A stretch of DNA of 64,000 bases from Pelagicoccus mobilis (GTDB taxonomy: Bacteria > Verrucomicrobiota > Verrucomicrobiia > Opitutales > Opitutaceae). The notes beneath the pieces are model-generated. The model saw nothing but the letters and a program-made list of their open reading frames with translations, was not told the origin of the DNA and did no database searches. The position numbers and the translations under genes are program-made. This document shows, one piece after another, positions 45,001 to 51,983 of this stretch (position 1 is the first letter of the stretch; every line of letters starts with the position of its first letter). Where the stretch lies: the NCBI RefSeq assembly GCF_016595505.1, contig NZ_JAENIL010000005.1, positions 1 to 64,000 on the forward strand, given 5' to 3'.

Positions 45001-45775
45001 CGTCCGCCAAAAGATGAAGACGTTCGAGAACTTCGGACTCGCCAGCTTGGAATCAATCTACGGCGACCATCTCAACAAGACCAAGAAACTTGAGACCAAT
45101 ACCTTAGACCACAAGGTCTTCTTCCGCCGCGGGGATCACTACGAAGCTCGCAGCTTGCCGATCGAATCCCAATGGGCGCCTGCTTTCGGCGTCTGTATTG
45201 GAGACATGGATGGTGATGGGAACGACGATGTATTCCTAGCCCAAAACTTCTTTGCCGTCCAAATCGAAACACCTCGCAACGATGGTGGCCGCGGCCTTTG
45301 GCTCAAGGGGGACGGGAAAGGAAACCTAGAGCCAGTCTCAGGTTCCGTCTCAGGCGTAAAGATCTACGGTGAACAAAGAGGAGCGGCCCTTAGCGATTTC
45401 AATTCCGATGGACGCGTCGACTTAGCGGTCGCGCAGAACGGGGCACAGACGAAACTCTTCATCAACCGCCAAGCCAAACCAGGCCTTCGCGTTCGCTTGG
45501 AGGGTAACGACAAAAATCCCAACGCAATTGGAGCAACGCTTAGTCTGCAATTCTCGAGCTCAGACTCCACCACGCGTGTCATATCATCAGGAAATGGCTA
45601 CTGGTCTCAAGAATCGGCCACCCATGTTTTCGGGACACCAAGCTGGCCTCAATCGGTATCGGTTACTTGGCCCGATGGAAGCACAAGTGTTCATCCAATA
45701 GCCGAAGAAATGGAAGGCTCTCGTGAACTCGTCGTGTCTCAAGCCGAGGGATTACGTTTCTCAAAGCGTCGCTAG
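42098..45775 (+). CDS. Large secreted FG-GAP/VCBS protein with two ASPIC/UnbV domains
   Basis: 1225 residues, signal peptide LSFALFAPIFPLAIAQ. Many FG-GAP/VCBS-type calcium loops: DINQDGLPDIF, DVDLDGDLDLF, DVDQDGDPDLY, DIDRDGHQDFF, DIDLDGFEDVI, DFDQDGDLDLI, DIDQDGDLDLF, DLDSDGDQDLV, DMDGDGNDDVF. Two ASPIC/UnbV domains end the two halves (SIGAKIRLLSKEA...EVEWPDGR near 560 and AIGATLSLQF...VTWPDGST near 1180), so the protein is a tandem duplication of propeller plus ASPIC units. Probably an extracellular binding or adhesion protein for the glycan; no catalytic residues were identified. Confidence 0.88.
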   Translation: MKLSFALFAPIFPLAIAQTDGQESTRLAPANSGTPGFSQIEPHTVGIDFAGAQAREQLDRTLYIENGGVATGDINQDGLPDIFLCGLDGSSRLYTNSGDWQFTDASDQLPELAKELYLNAATFADCDGDGDLDLFCGSLLEENLLLLNDGQGNFSISDKIDWVRSDIGGTTSFALADVDLDGDLDLFTSRYLNTVARDRLSEEDLNKHLQPDIELVKAGKSPSEQFSARFSLRFDSANGTEVFSIEENGLHDVLYLNDGTGKFTPAYDRFLDESGAPLKRLPEEWGLTASFRDVDQDGDPDLYVCNDFSSPDHFWINNGEGYFSPVDKLAIRRTSNSSMGVDFADIDRDGHQDFFVVDMLSRSHALRKKQMGEMVVTKSSIGKIDNRPQIMQNTLLLNRGDNTWTEIAQFSGVKASEWSWSPAFLDIDLDGFEDVIVTTGSIRDFTDADVIAQIKEEGYETPSAYIARQERYPRLPMRNFIFRNQGDRTFKDYSAKWGFADKAVSGGLALADFDQDGDLDLIINNTESAPELYRNNASSDRIIVSLNGPEGNEHSIGAKIRLLSKEAKLGLREIVSGGSYASSSDTKASFPAPSIPHSIEVEWPDGRISTLPSPKPNYLHTISHASSQPKNQLDAIKARPIFEDISRLLKHVHHEEEFNDFARQPLLPNRLSQLGPGVTWVDIDSDGLDELFVPSGQGGTLALIANLGHKGFRKVDSLQAPVDQTTILAQPDGRGNTNFILGMSGYEGENVSPVLPFKFQAESGWKLGEAFSPITDANGPMTQADIDQDGDLDLFVGGRVIPGQYPRAATSRVYKNENGKFEYDAVVSESFEQVGLVSSATFADLDSDGDQDLVLAMEWGPVRVFENNDGIFADKTQELGLANETGWWNGVAIGDLDRDGQLDIVATNWGRNSKYEGSYGSKKGPLQIYYGDVDGNGVEDIIEAHYDTQMACTVPERGFSCSSRAMPFVRQKMKTFENFGLASLESIYGDHLNKTKKLETNTLDHKVFFRRGDHYEARSLPIESQWAPAFGVCIGDMDGDGNDDVFLAQNFFAVQIETPRNDGGRGLWLKGDGKGNLEPVSGSVSGVKIYGEQRGAALSDFNSDGRVDLAVAQNGAQTKLFINRQAKPGLRVRLEGNDKNPNAIGATLSLQFSSSDSTTRVISSGNGYWSQESATHVFGTPSWPQSVSVTWPDGSTSVHPIAEEMEGSRELVVSQAEGLRFSKRR

Positions 45776-45842
45776 CGACTGGATCTTATCCGCCGACGGT
45801 TAACAGTATAACGTACGATTAGATTGCGGCACCGTAGCGGCG

Positions 45843-45872
45843 GTAACAAAGGCTTAGCTTAGGGTAACAAAT
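45843..45872. promoter_or_regulatory. GTAACAA direct repeats, 21-bp spacing
   Basis: GTAACAAAGG at 45843 and GTAACAAAT at 45864, again exactly 21 bases apart, as at 41894/41915. It lies 84 bases upstream of the preferred sulfatase start at 45956. Confidence 0.5.
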
Positions 45873-45955
45873 CCGGCTCTCACATTGCAATGGAGCGACA
45901 CAGCCAATTGAAAAGCCGTACTCAGATTCGCCCCATATCCTCAACCGAGCGACGA

Positions 45956-47437
45956 ATGTCCGATTACAATCTCCTGATCATCACTCCCGATCAACTACGC
46001 GCCGACTATCTCGGCTGCTACGGTCACCCCGAAGTAAACACCCAGCACATAGACCGGCTGAGTTCAGAAGGGGTTCGCTTTGAAAACTGCTACTGCCAAG
46101 CCCCTCTCTGCGGCCCCAGCCGCATCTGTTTCACCACCTCGACCTATGTCGGTGAACACGGATGCCGCAACTACGGTTCCACCATCGACCCTGCCGTACC
46201 CAACCTCGTCTCCTCGCTGAAGGACGCAGGCTACCGCACTGGCATGTTCGGCAAAAACCACCTTTTCACCTACGAAAAGCTGGCTGACCTTTGGGACGAG
46301 ATCGATGAAGTCTGTCTGGGCAACTACGACGACCACCCCAAGTTTGACCGAGCTTACAGAGCCTTCGAACTCGAGGCCGAGCATGAATACAACATCACCG
46401 GACGGCTCACTGACGAGACCATCGATTTCATCGAACGCGCAGAGGGTCCATTCTTTGCTTGGGTCAACTACCAAGACCCGCATCCCGCTTTCATCTGTCC
46501 CGAACCCTACAAATCCCTTTTCAATCCGGATGAGATAGAACTCCCGAACACCTGGGAGAACTACGACGTATCGAAACAGCCCATACGCAATGAAGTCTGG
46601 CGGAAGCACTCAATGATGCACGAATGCTCCGACCCAGAGATGAAGGAGGCCATAGCGACCTACATGGGACAAATCCGCTACGTCGACGATTCCGTAGGCC
46701 GGCTACTGGATACGCTCGAGCGAACGGGTAAGGATCGAACAACTGTAGTGCTCTTTTTCTCCGACCATGGCGAGCTATTGGGAGACCATCGCATGACCCA
46801 CAAACTTCCGGCCTTCTACGATTCCCTCGCCCGCATTCCCGCCATCATCCGTCATCCAGACGGTCGTTGGGCGGATACGACCTTTAAAGGACTCATGGAG
46901 GAAATCGACCTGGTTCCCACCCTGCTCGACTGCCTAGGCGTCCACATGCCCTCCACAATGGTCGGAAAGTCCTGGAAAGCTGATCTCGATGCAGGCGACG
47001 ATTCAGGGCGTGAGAGCGTTCTCTGCGAAGCCGGAGCAGGAGCTCCTACCTGGACGGACCCGATCGACAATCTCTGTCTTCGCGCGCCCGGTCCCCCAAC
47101 TAGTTTCGGCCCAGGAAGCATGATTCGAAAAGGAGACTGGAAGCTAAGCTTCTACTACGATGACCGCTGCGAACTCTACAATCTCGCAAGAGATCCCGAC
47201 GAATCCAACAATCTGTACGAAGATCCCAAATACGAAAAGATCCGTCACGAACTCACCGAGCTCCTCTTTAAGCGGGTCCTCGGCGTAAAAGTGCGCGACA
47301 TAGGAAAGGATTGGCCTCTCGAAGAAGGTCTAACCGATGTACGCTTCGAAACGCTGCAAAGCTACGCGAACGTCGCAAACGGACTCTCAGCCCCTCACGC
47401 CCCTCACCCACCTAGGATTCGAAAGACAGGAAAATAG
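45956..47437 (+). CDS. Sulfatase-family protein with atypical signature
   Basis: 493 residues from the ATG at 45956 (an ATG at 45890 would add an unconserved tail). Starts SDYNLLIITPDQLRADYLGC, with metal-binding Asp; CGPSR (Cys52) is the formylglycine pentapeptide, but the usual following TG is replaced by TTS (CGPSRICFTTSTY). FFSDHGELLGDHRMTHK and ELYNLARDPDESNNLYED are typical. No signal peptide. It may be a sulfatase or another alkaline-phosphatase-superfamily hydrolase; formylglycine conversion is possible but less certain. It follows the FG-GAP gene in the same direction and carries its own candidate promoter elements. Confidence 0.85.
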   Translation: MSDYNLLIITPDQLRADYLGCYGHPEVNTQHIDRLSSEGVRFENCYCQAPLCGPSRICFTTSTYVGEHGCRNYGSTIDPAVPNLVSSLKDAGYRTGMFGKNHLFTYEKLADLWDEIDEVCLGNYDDHPKFDRAYRAFELEAEHEYNITGRLTDETIDFIERAEGPFFAWVNYQDPHPAFICPEPYKSLFNPDEIELPNTWENYDVSKQPIRNEVWRKHSMMHECSDPEMKEAIATYMGQIRYVDDSVGRLLDTLERTGKDRTTVVLFFSDHGELLGDHRMTHKLPAFYDSLARIPAIIRHPDGRWADTTFKGLMEEIDLVPTLLDCLGVHMPSTMVGKSWKADLDAGDDSGRESVLCEAGAGAPTWTDPIDNLCLRAPGPPTSFGPGSMIRKGDWKLSFYYDDRCELYNLARDPDESNNLYEDPKYEKIRHELTELLFKRVLGVKVRDIGKDWPLEEGLTDVRFETLQSYANVANGLSAPHAPHPPRIRKTGK

Positions 47438-47519
47438 CGACAGCGCGATCAATTTCGGGTAAAATCGTTGCTACCCAATCATCGACAAGAGCCCAAGTAA
47501 CCATCTTCTAGACGCAACG

Positions 47520-47540
47520 CTCCAGCGAGGGTTGCTGGAG
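47520..47540 (+). terminator. Hairpin after the 45956 sulfatase, weak terminator
   Basis: CTCCAGC (47520-47526), loop GAGGGTT, GCTGGAG (47534-47540), then TAAACTTTG. The stem is good but the U-tract poor. Confidence 0.4.
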
Positions 47541-47575
47541 TAAACTTTGAATTCTAAGATCAACGACAGTATCGA

Positions 47576-48025
47576 ATGAAAACCTACATAGTCATATTGT
47601 TTCAACTGACAGTGCTAACGCTAGCGAAGGGGCAATCGGAAATCGGCGTGTACAAGCTCGACTTACCCACAACAGGAGCGGCACATATGTCGATGGCTAT
47701 CCACTCTATGCGGGAGAAATTGGCCTCGCATGACGCTCCCCTTGAGCTCATTGCAAATCGAATTCAGGCACTCGAGGAATCGCTTGCGCCACAATTGAAG
47801 GAAAACTTCGGGGGTACGGAAATTATTCTGAAAGAAAACAACATTAGCGTAACTCAGAAGGAGGATGGAAGCGACCGGGATGAGGGACGTTATTTCATAT
47901 ACAAACAAAACCTCTTCATTTATCAGGACGACGGAGTAATGGCTTTCGTCATCGAAGAAGATTCCACTTTGGTACTGACTGTGAACGGTCTCAGTATTTT
48001 CTATGAAAAGGTGGAACATCCCTAG
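47576..48025 (+). CDS. Small secreted protein of unknown function
   Basis: 149 residues, signal peptide TYIVILFQLTVLTLAKG. The mature part has a helical stretch (MREKLASHDAPLELIANRIQALEESL) followed by beta strands (GTEIILKENNISVTQK, GVMAFVIEEDSTLVLTVNG). No family recognised; possibly a lipocalin-like or binding protein. No clear Shine-Dalgarno. It stands alone between the sulfatase and convergent 48204 gene. An antisense frame covers it but starts with GTG and shows no conserved pattern, so the plus-strand reading is preferred because of its signal peptide. Confidence 0.55.
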   Translation: MKTYIVILFQLTVLTLAKGQSEIGVYKLDLPTTGAAHMSMAIHSMREKLASHDAPLELIANRIQALEESLAPQLKENFGGTEIILKENNISVTQKEDGSDRDEGRYFIYKQNLFIYQDDGVMAFVIEEDSTLVLTVNGLSIFYEKVEHP

Positions 48026-48203
48026 AGCTCCCATGTATTCGATGATCGGAGACAGATGTTCCAATATACCGTTCAAGTGAACCGCCCTTTTCGCACGTTC
48101 CCCGGCTCCGGCCTGACCGTTGATCCAGACTACGTCAAAACACATAGCTTTTTCACTGGGTAGAGAATCAACCCCCTCCACCCGGCGTTCGGGAGTAAAG
48201 CGC

Positions 48204-49307
48204 TCAAGTACTCGGTCTGAGCGTCAGACTAACCCAACGACCACGAGCCCAGGCGGTCTCGTCCCCTTCTGGGATCTTTCCGTTGGTATCGGGCTTGCTG
48301 TCGATGCGTATCGTATCGCCCTTTTTGATACTGACACCTTCCCAAGTGAAATAGGACGGACTGTAGTCGATATCAGAAGCCGGATTCTTGTAGTTGTGCC
48401 CGACACGTTCTCCGTTGAGATAGAAGCGGTACACACTCTCTCCATCAATTTCAGTCATGGTTTTGATTTGAACGTCATAGACACCACTCTTCCCTTCAAA
48501 CGTGAGAGCCGCCCCAGAAAATATCTTCCGCAGCTCCAGCTTGGTTGCATCAACTGCCAGAACGTTACGCCACTTATCCACATAGACCTCGCCCAACTCC
48601 GGATCGGAAACAGAAGCGAAGTCCTTGGCTGAATCATACACGTATCCACCGTTCAGCTTACCTTCTTCAAATTTCACGGGATCTAACGATAGACTCCGAG
48701 CTGCGGGTTCCTCAGCGATAGGATAGAGAACAAACCGGTCCAAGAAGAAGTTCTTTGATCTGCCTGCGATCTGAAGCTGGTAAACGCCTTCACGCAAGCG
48801 GTAGATAGGCGGTTCAAACATGTGGTGCCCAACTTCGAGGTTGATGTTCCAAGACCACTGATAGCTGTCACCGCCGAGAACAAACTTCGTGAACTCGCCC
48901 TTGTATTTGGGAGCTCCTAGAAGTCGGACATAACAGTCGTTCGCCTTGTCTCCTTCATGAGTCTCCATTGGAGCTTCTAAGCCGTGGGCTAGCAATCGAT
49001 AGATTCCTCTTTCCTTCACTTTAAACCGGTAGGTCAGGATACTATCGGGAGGACCGCTGTTCTCTCGATTCCCCGTAAACTGGATACATCCATCTCCGGT
49101 AAATCCCTCTAACCACTCGTATTTCGAGTTATCCTGATGAACCACCCAATTGCCCAGTTCGTTGGCTGATTCGGCTTCGATGACAATGTAGTCTCCATTG
49201 CTTCCAACAATGGCAGGTGGCTTTGCGTTCATTAGACACGCTGTGACGAGAGCACTCGCAAGCGTAAGGTATTTTTGGATTCGTTTTCTCTTTTGCACAA
49301 TTAACAT
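48204..49307 (-). CDS. Secreted CBM-like beta-sandwich protein
   Basis: 367 residues from the ATG at 49307; signal region IQKYLTLASALVTACLMNA. The N-terminal half (DYIVIEAESANELGNWVV, EWLEGFTGDGCIQFTG, YQLQIAGRSKNFFLDRFVLY) resembles the C-terminal domain of the DUF5060 protein encoded just upstream and of CBM6/CBM35 or GH115-C-terminal-like modules. The second half (VRGKxG-like KSGVYDVQIKTMTEIDGES) is a further beta domain. No catalytic site seen. 60 bases from the 49368 gene, same strand: probably one operon. A carbohydrate-binding partner is the best guess. Confidence 0.65.
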   Translation of the reverse strand: MLIVQKRKRIQKYLTLASALVTACLMNAKPPAIVGSNGDYIVIEAESANELGNWVVHQDNSKYEWLEGFTGDGCIQFTGNRENSGPPDSILTYRFKVKERGIYRLLAHGLEAPMETHEGDKANDCYVRLLGAPKYKGEFTKFVLGGDSYQWSWNINLEVGHHMFEPPIYRLREGVYQLQIAGRSKNFFLDRFVLYPIAEEPAARSLSLDPVKFEEGKLNGGYVYDSAKDFASVSDPELGEVYVDKWRNVLAVDATKLELRKIFSGAALTFEGKSGVYDVQIKTMTEIDGESVYRFYLNGERVGHNYKNPASDIDYSPSYFTWEGVSIKKGDTIRIDSKPDTNGKIPEGDETAWARGRWVSLTLRPST

Positions 49308-49367
49308 TGGGTTTTCTTGGTATAAAACTATCGGAGGAAATTCAGGGCGATGGCCCGCGAACAATCC

Positions 49368-51713
49368 CTATTCAACCCCGCTTCCGACTTCGGACTTAGC
49401 AGCTGACAACGAGAGTGCCTTCTTTTGTGAGACACCTGAATGGCGCAGAACCAGACGGTCGATAGCCGCCCCCTTAGATCCACCGGCAATTTGCAGCGTG
49501 TAGTACTCGGGCTCTTCGAAATCTATTTGGACGACCGATCCCTTTTTTCCGCTCCAGGACCAAGACGATTCATCAATCCCTCCCAAAGGAATCCAACCGT
49601 CGATGGTCTCAGCGTGGATCTTGGAGGCATTCGGAAAACGGACCCAGGCCACTCCTTCCATACCTCTTGTGTAGAAGTTGTAAGCTCCAGGAGAGGTGAC
49701 TTTAATTGTCACTTCTATCACTTCATCGGCTGGCTCTGAGGGCGAATCCGTGCCCTGCCAATGGAGATAAGCGTCTCCCGTGTATCCATTGGATTGCGAC
49801 TGGACTACCCAATTCTTAGTTCGCGGCAGGTCTTCAGCCTCCACGACAAGGAGTCCGCCCTCTTCATCAAAATAAGATTCGCTACTTTTAGCTGCTCCTT
49901 TTGCGCTTGTAGCACGAATGAGGTTCACCCAATGACGCTCAGGATCTCCGGAAGGCCTTCCCAGCGAAACACTGCCTGGTCCCTTGATACGAGACACCGT
50001 TCCCTTCTGCAGATCGCCCCCAGTTTTAGGATCGAACCAGAATACCTCGTATTCGGTATCGTCGAACAACTGAATTTTTCCGAAGGTCGGCATATCCATC
50101 TGCACCACGTAGATCTCGCCTTCTTTCGCGAGACAGAGGCCGCTGTCTACGAGCTCGTTACGGCTTTCCATTTCCCAGAACGGGATCTCGTGTTCCTCGA
50201 AGAAGTCGATGGCGATCTTGGATTGACGGAACATCTCTTCGCGCAGCGTGAAGTCCTCGCAGTTCAAGTCGTTATGCGGGTTCTTGTATCCATAATACCA
50301 AGAAATACCGCCGCCACCGGCGAGGAAGGTTCCCCACAAACCGTGTTCACGCTCGAGATCGTGATCTGGATCCTGCGAATCCGGAGGCACGCCATAGCGG
50401 GCAGATACACACTCGTCGTAGAAAACCACCCATGGGTGACCACGCCACTTTGCTTCGTTTACACGGAAAAGGATCTTCGCGTTCGCCTGCGTCCAATTGT
50501 CCGCGCTCGAGTGCAGCGAAAAGTAGTCAAACTCTGGCACATCCGCGAAATCCATCCCATTGATCACTCCATTGTGGAGGCCGGTTGGATGGTTGTAGGG
50601 ATCAATCCCTCTAAAATAACGGATACGCTGACGATTATAGTCCGCCGGAAACAAATCCTTCAAACGCGTCTCTTCGCTCATGATCCAGGACACAGCTGGT
50701 AGATGAGCGAAACGGGCAACCATTTCACGGAAGTAGACCTTGCGCTCCGGACCGATCGCCTCGCCTTCGTCGAAAATCTGCTCGTTTTCAGTTTCCAGCA
50801 GAAGGCAAGTCAGCATGAGACCCTTGCTGTTCATATAGGAAAAAACGCGATTCCATTGGTCCAGTTTCGAGCAGTCATAGCGAGTGAGATCCTCTGGATC
50901 CGCCCAAGGCCATGAATCTTGGCCATCCCCTTCGAGAGTGGTCAGGATAACGTACTGACTGTTCACGCCAGTCTGAGACAGGTAGTTGATTGCACCCAGC
51001 AGGTTCTTTCCTTTGCCATTCTTCCAGGTGTACGGAGCTGCGGCTTCGTCATAGTGTTGACCATGTACTTCGTAGCGATGAATGAAGTTGCCCTTCAAGT
51101 CGCGGACGTCGTCAAATTCGTAATACGCGATAAAGGTCTCCGGCGACCCTTGCCCCGCTTTCAAAAAGTGGCGTTCGCTCCCAGAGTATTTCAAGTGAGA
51201 CTTGCCGTTAAAAACTAAGCGGCCATTCTCTGGATTACGGAAGTCACGCCCTCTCTTATCGGAGGTGGTAACCTCGAAAGATCCACTCAAGCCATCGACC
51301 CCTGAAATGCGATCACCAGCGTTTGGATACTCGTGAATGGGCTTGGACGCGATCAAATCACCTTGGCGAAAATGTACCGAATACTTCCAGGTTCCGAGCT
51401 GATCAGGCGTGAAATGCACCCTCCATTGATCCCCTTCTTTCGCCCCAGTATCGCCCGCCTGGCCATCAGCCGCAAAGTAACCCGGGACCGAGTAACTCGC
51501 TCCAGACTCGTGCGTGAAATCGACATCCATGCGATAGTCGAAAAACGGATTCACGTCCGCCGCTTCACTCGAATACGGCCCATCGAAGCTTAAGGTGACG
51601 GTGTGCCACTGCTTGGTTTCACCGGTTAATTTCGCCCCCTCAACTCTGAAGGCAACGAGAGCGAGAATAGCGAAGATTTGAAGGAGGCTCGATTTGAACA
51701 AACGTGTGGTCAT
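49368..51713 (-). CDS. DUF5060 / glycoside-hydrolase-like protein with C-terminal CBM-like domain
   Basis: 781 residues, signal peptide LLQIFAILALVAFRVEG. Residues 28-110: DUF5060 beta domain (QWHTVTLSFDGPYSSEA, VPGYFAADGQA). Residues 150-560: TIM-barrel typical of GH5/GH140-like apiosidase-type proteins, with PAVSWIMSEET and WVVFYDECVSARYG as candidate catalytic acids. Residues 560-620: collagen-binding-like beta domain. Residues 635-781: CBM-like module (VVEAEDLPRTKNWVV, TLQIAGGSKGAAIDRLVL). Secreted; probably removes a terminal sugar from a complex glycan. The linkage cannot be named. The upstream region shares a 30-bp motif with the DUF1593 gene. Confidence 0.75.
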   Translation of the reverse strand: MTTRLFKSSLLQIFAILALVAFRVEGAKLTGETKQWHTVTLSFDGPYSSEAADVNPFFDYRMDVDFTHESGASYSVPGYFAADGQAGDTGAKEGDQWRVHFTPDQLGTWKYSVHFRQGDLIASKPIHEYPNAGDRISGVDGLSGSFEVTTSDKRGRDFRNPENGRLVFNGKSHLKYSGSERHFLKAGQGSPETFIAYYEFDDVRDLKGNFIHRYEVHGQHYDEAAAPYTWKNGKGKNLLGAINYLSQTGVNSQYVILTTLEGDGQDSWPWADPEDLTRYDCSKLDQWNRVFSYMNSKGLMLTCLLLETENEQIFDEGEAIGPERKVYFREMVARFAHLPAVSWIMSEETRLKDLFPADYNRQRIRYFRGIDPYNHPTGLHNGVINGMDFADVPEFDYFSLHSSADNWTQANAKILFRVNEAKWRGHPWVVFYDECVSARYGVPPDSQDPDHDLEREHGLWGTFLAGGGGISWYYGYKNPHNDLNCEDFTLREEMFRQSKIAIDFFEEHEIPFWEMESRNELVDSGLCLAKEGEIYVVQMDMPTFGKIQLFDDTEYEVFWFDPKTGGDLQKGTVSRIKGPGSVSLGRPSGDPERHWVNLIRATSAKGAAKSSESYFDEEGGLLVVEAEDLPRTKNWVVQSQSNGYTGDAYLHWQGTDSPSEPADEVIEVTIKVTSPGAYNFYTRGMEGVAWVRFPNASKIHAETIDGWIPLGGIDESSWSWSGKKGSVVQIDFEEPEYYTLQIAGGSKGAAIDRLVLRHSGVSQKKALSLSAAKSEVGSGVE

Positions 51714-51832
51714 TGGTCTGAGAAAATAGAAAATGCCCAGACACTCCTTCCGCAGGCGTGGTCAATCTGACAACCGATTCATTCAGGGGATCTAGGGTGT
51801 TCTTAAACTAGCAAAATCGCCGTTTTCTCCGT

Positions 51833-51862
51833 TTGTCCGTTCATACCAGTTGTTGGTGCTTC
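51833..51862. promoter_or_regulatory. Shared upstream motif, copy 1
   Basis: TTGTCCGTTCATACCAGTTG followed by TTGGTGCTTC, 120 bases upstream of the DUF5060 gene start. 25 of 30 positions match 53521-53550. The core ACCA(5)TGGT is palindromic on both copies. Confidence 0.5.
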
Positions 51863-51908
51863 TGTTTCACACAGCTGCAAGTCATTGATAATCAGCATCC
51901 GTATAATA

Positions 51909-51979
51909 GGAGGGCAATGCTCCGTCAATGCCGTATCAAGTTAGGTTCCTGCAAAGGCAACGACGGAGCGTTGCCCTCC
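51909..51979. repeat. Palindromic repeat, GGAGGGCAATGCTCC family
   Basis: The left arm GGAGGGCAATGCTCCGTCAA (51909-51932) and the right arm ending GACGGAGCGTTGCCCTCC (51956-51979) are inverted. Same family as 17531-17603. Confidence 0.8.
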
Positions 51980-51983
51980 TCAT

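Noticed and set aside
47663-48181. Minus-strand frame antisense to the small secreted protein
   Set aside because: GTG start, no recognisable motif; the plus-strand gene has a signal peptide. Its first 50 codons (48030-48181) could be a remnant of a gene, but evidence is too thin.
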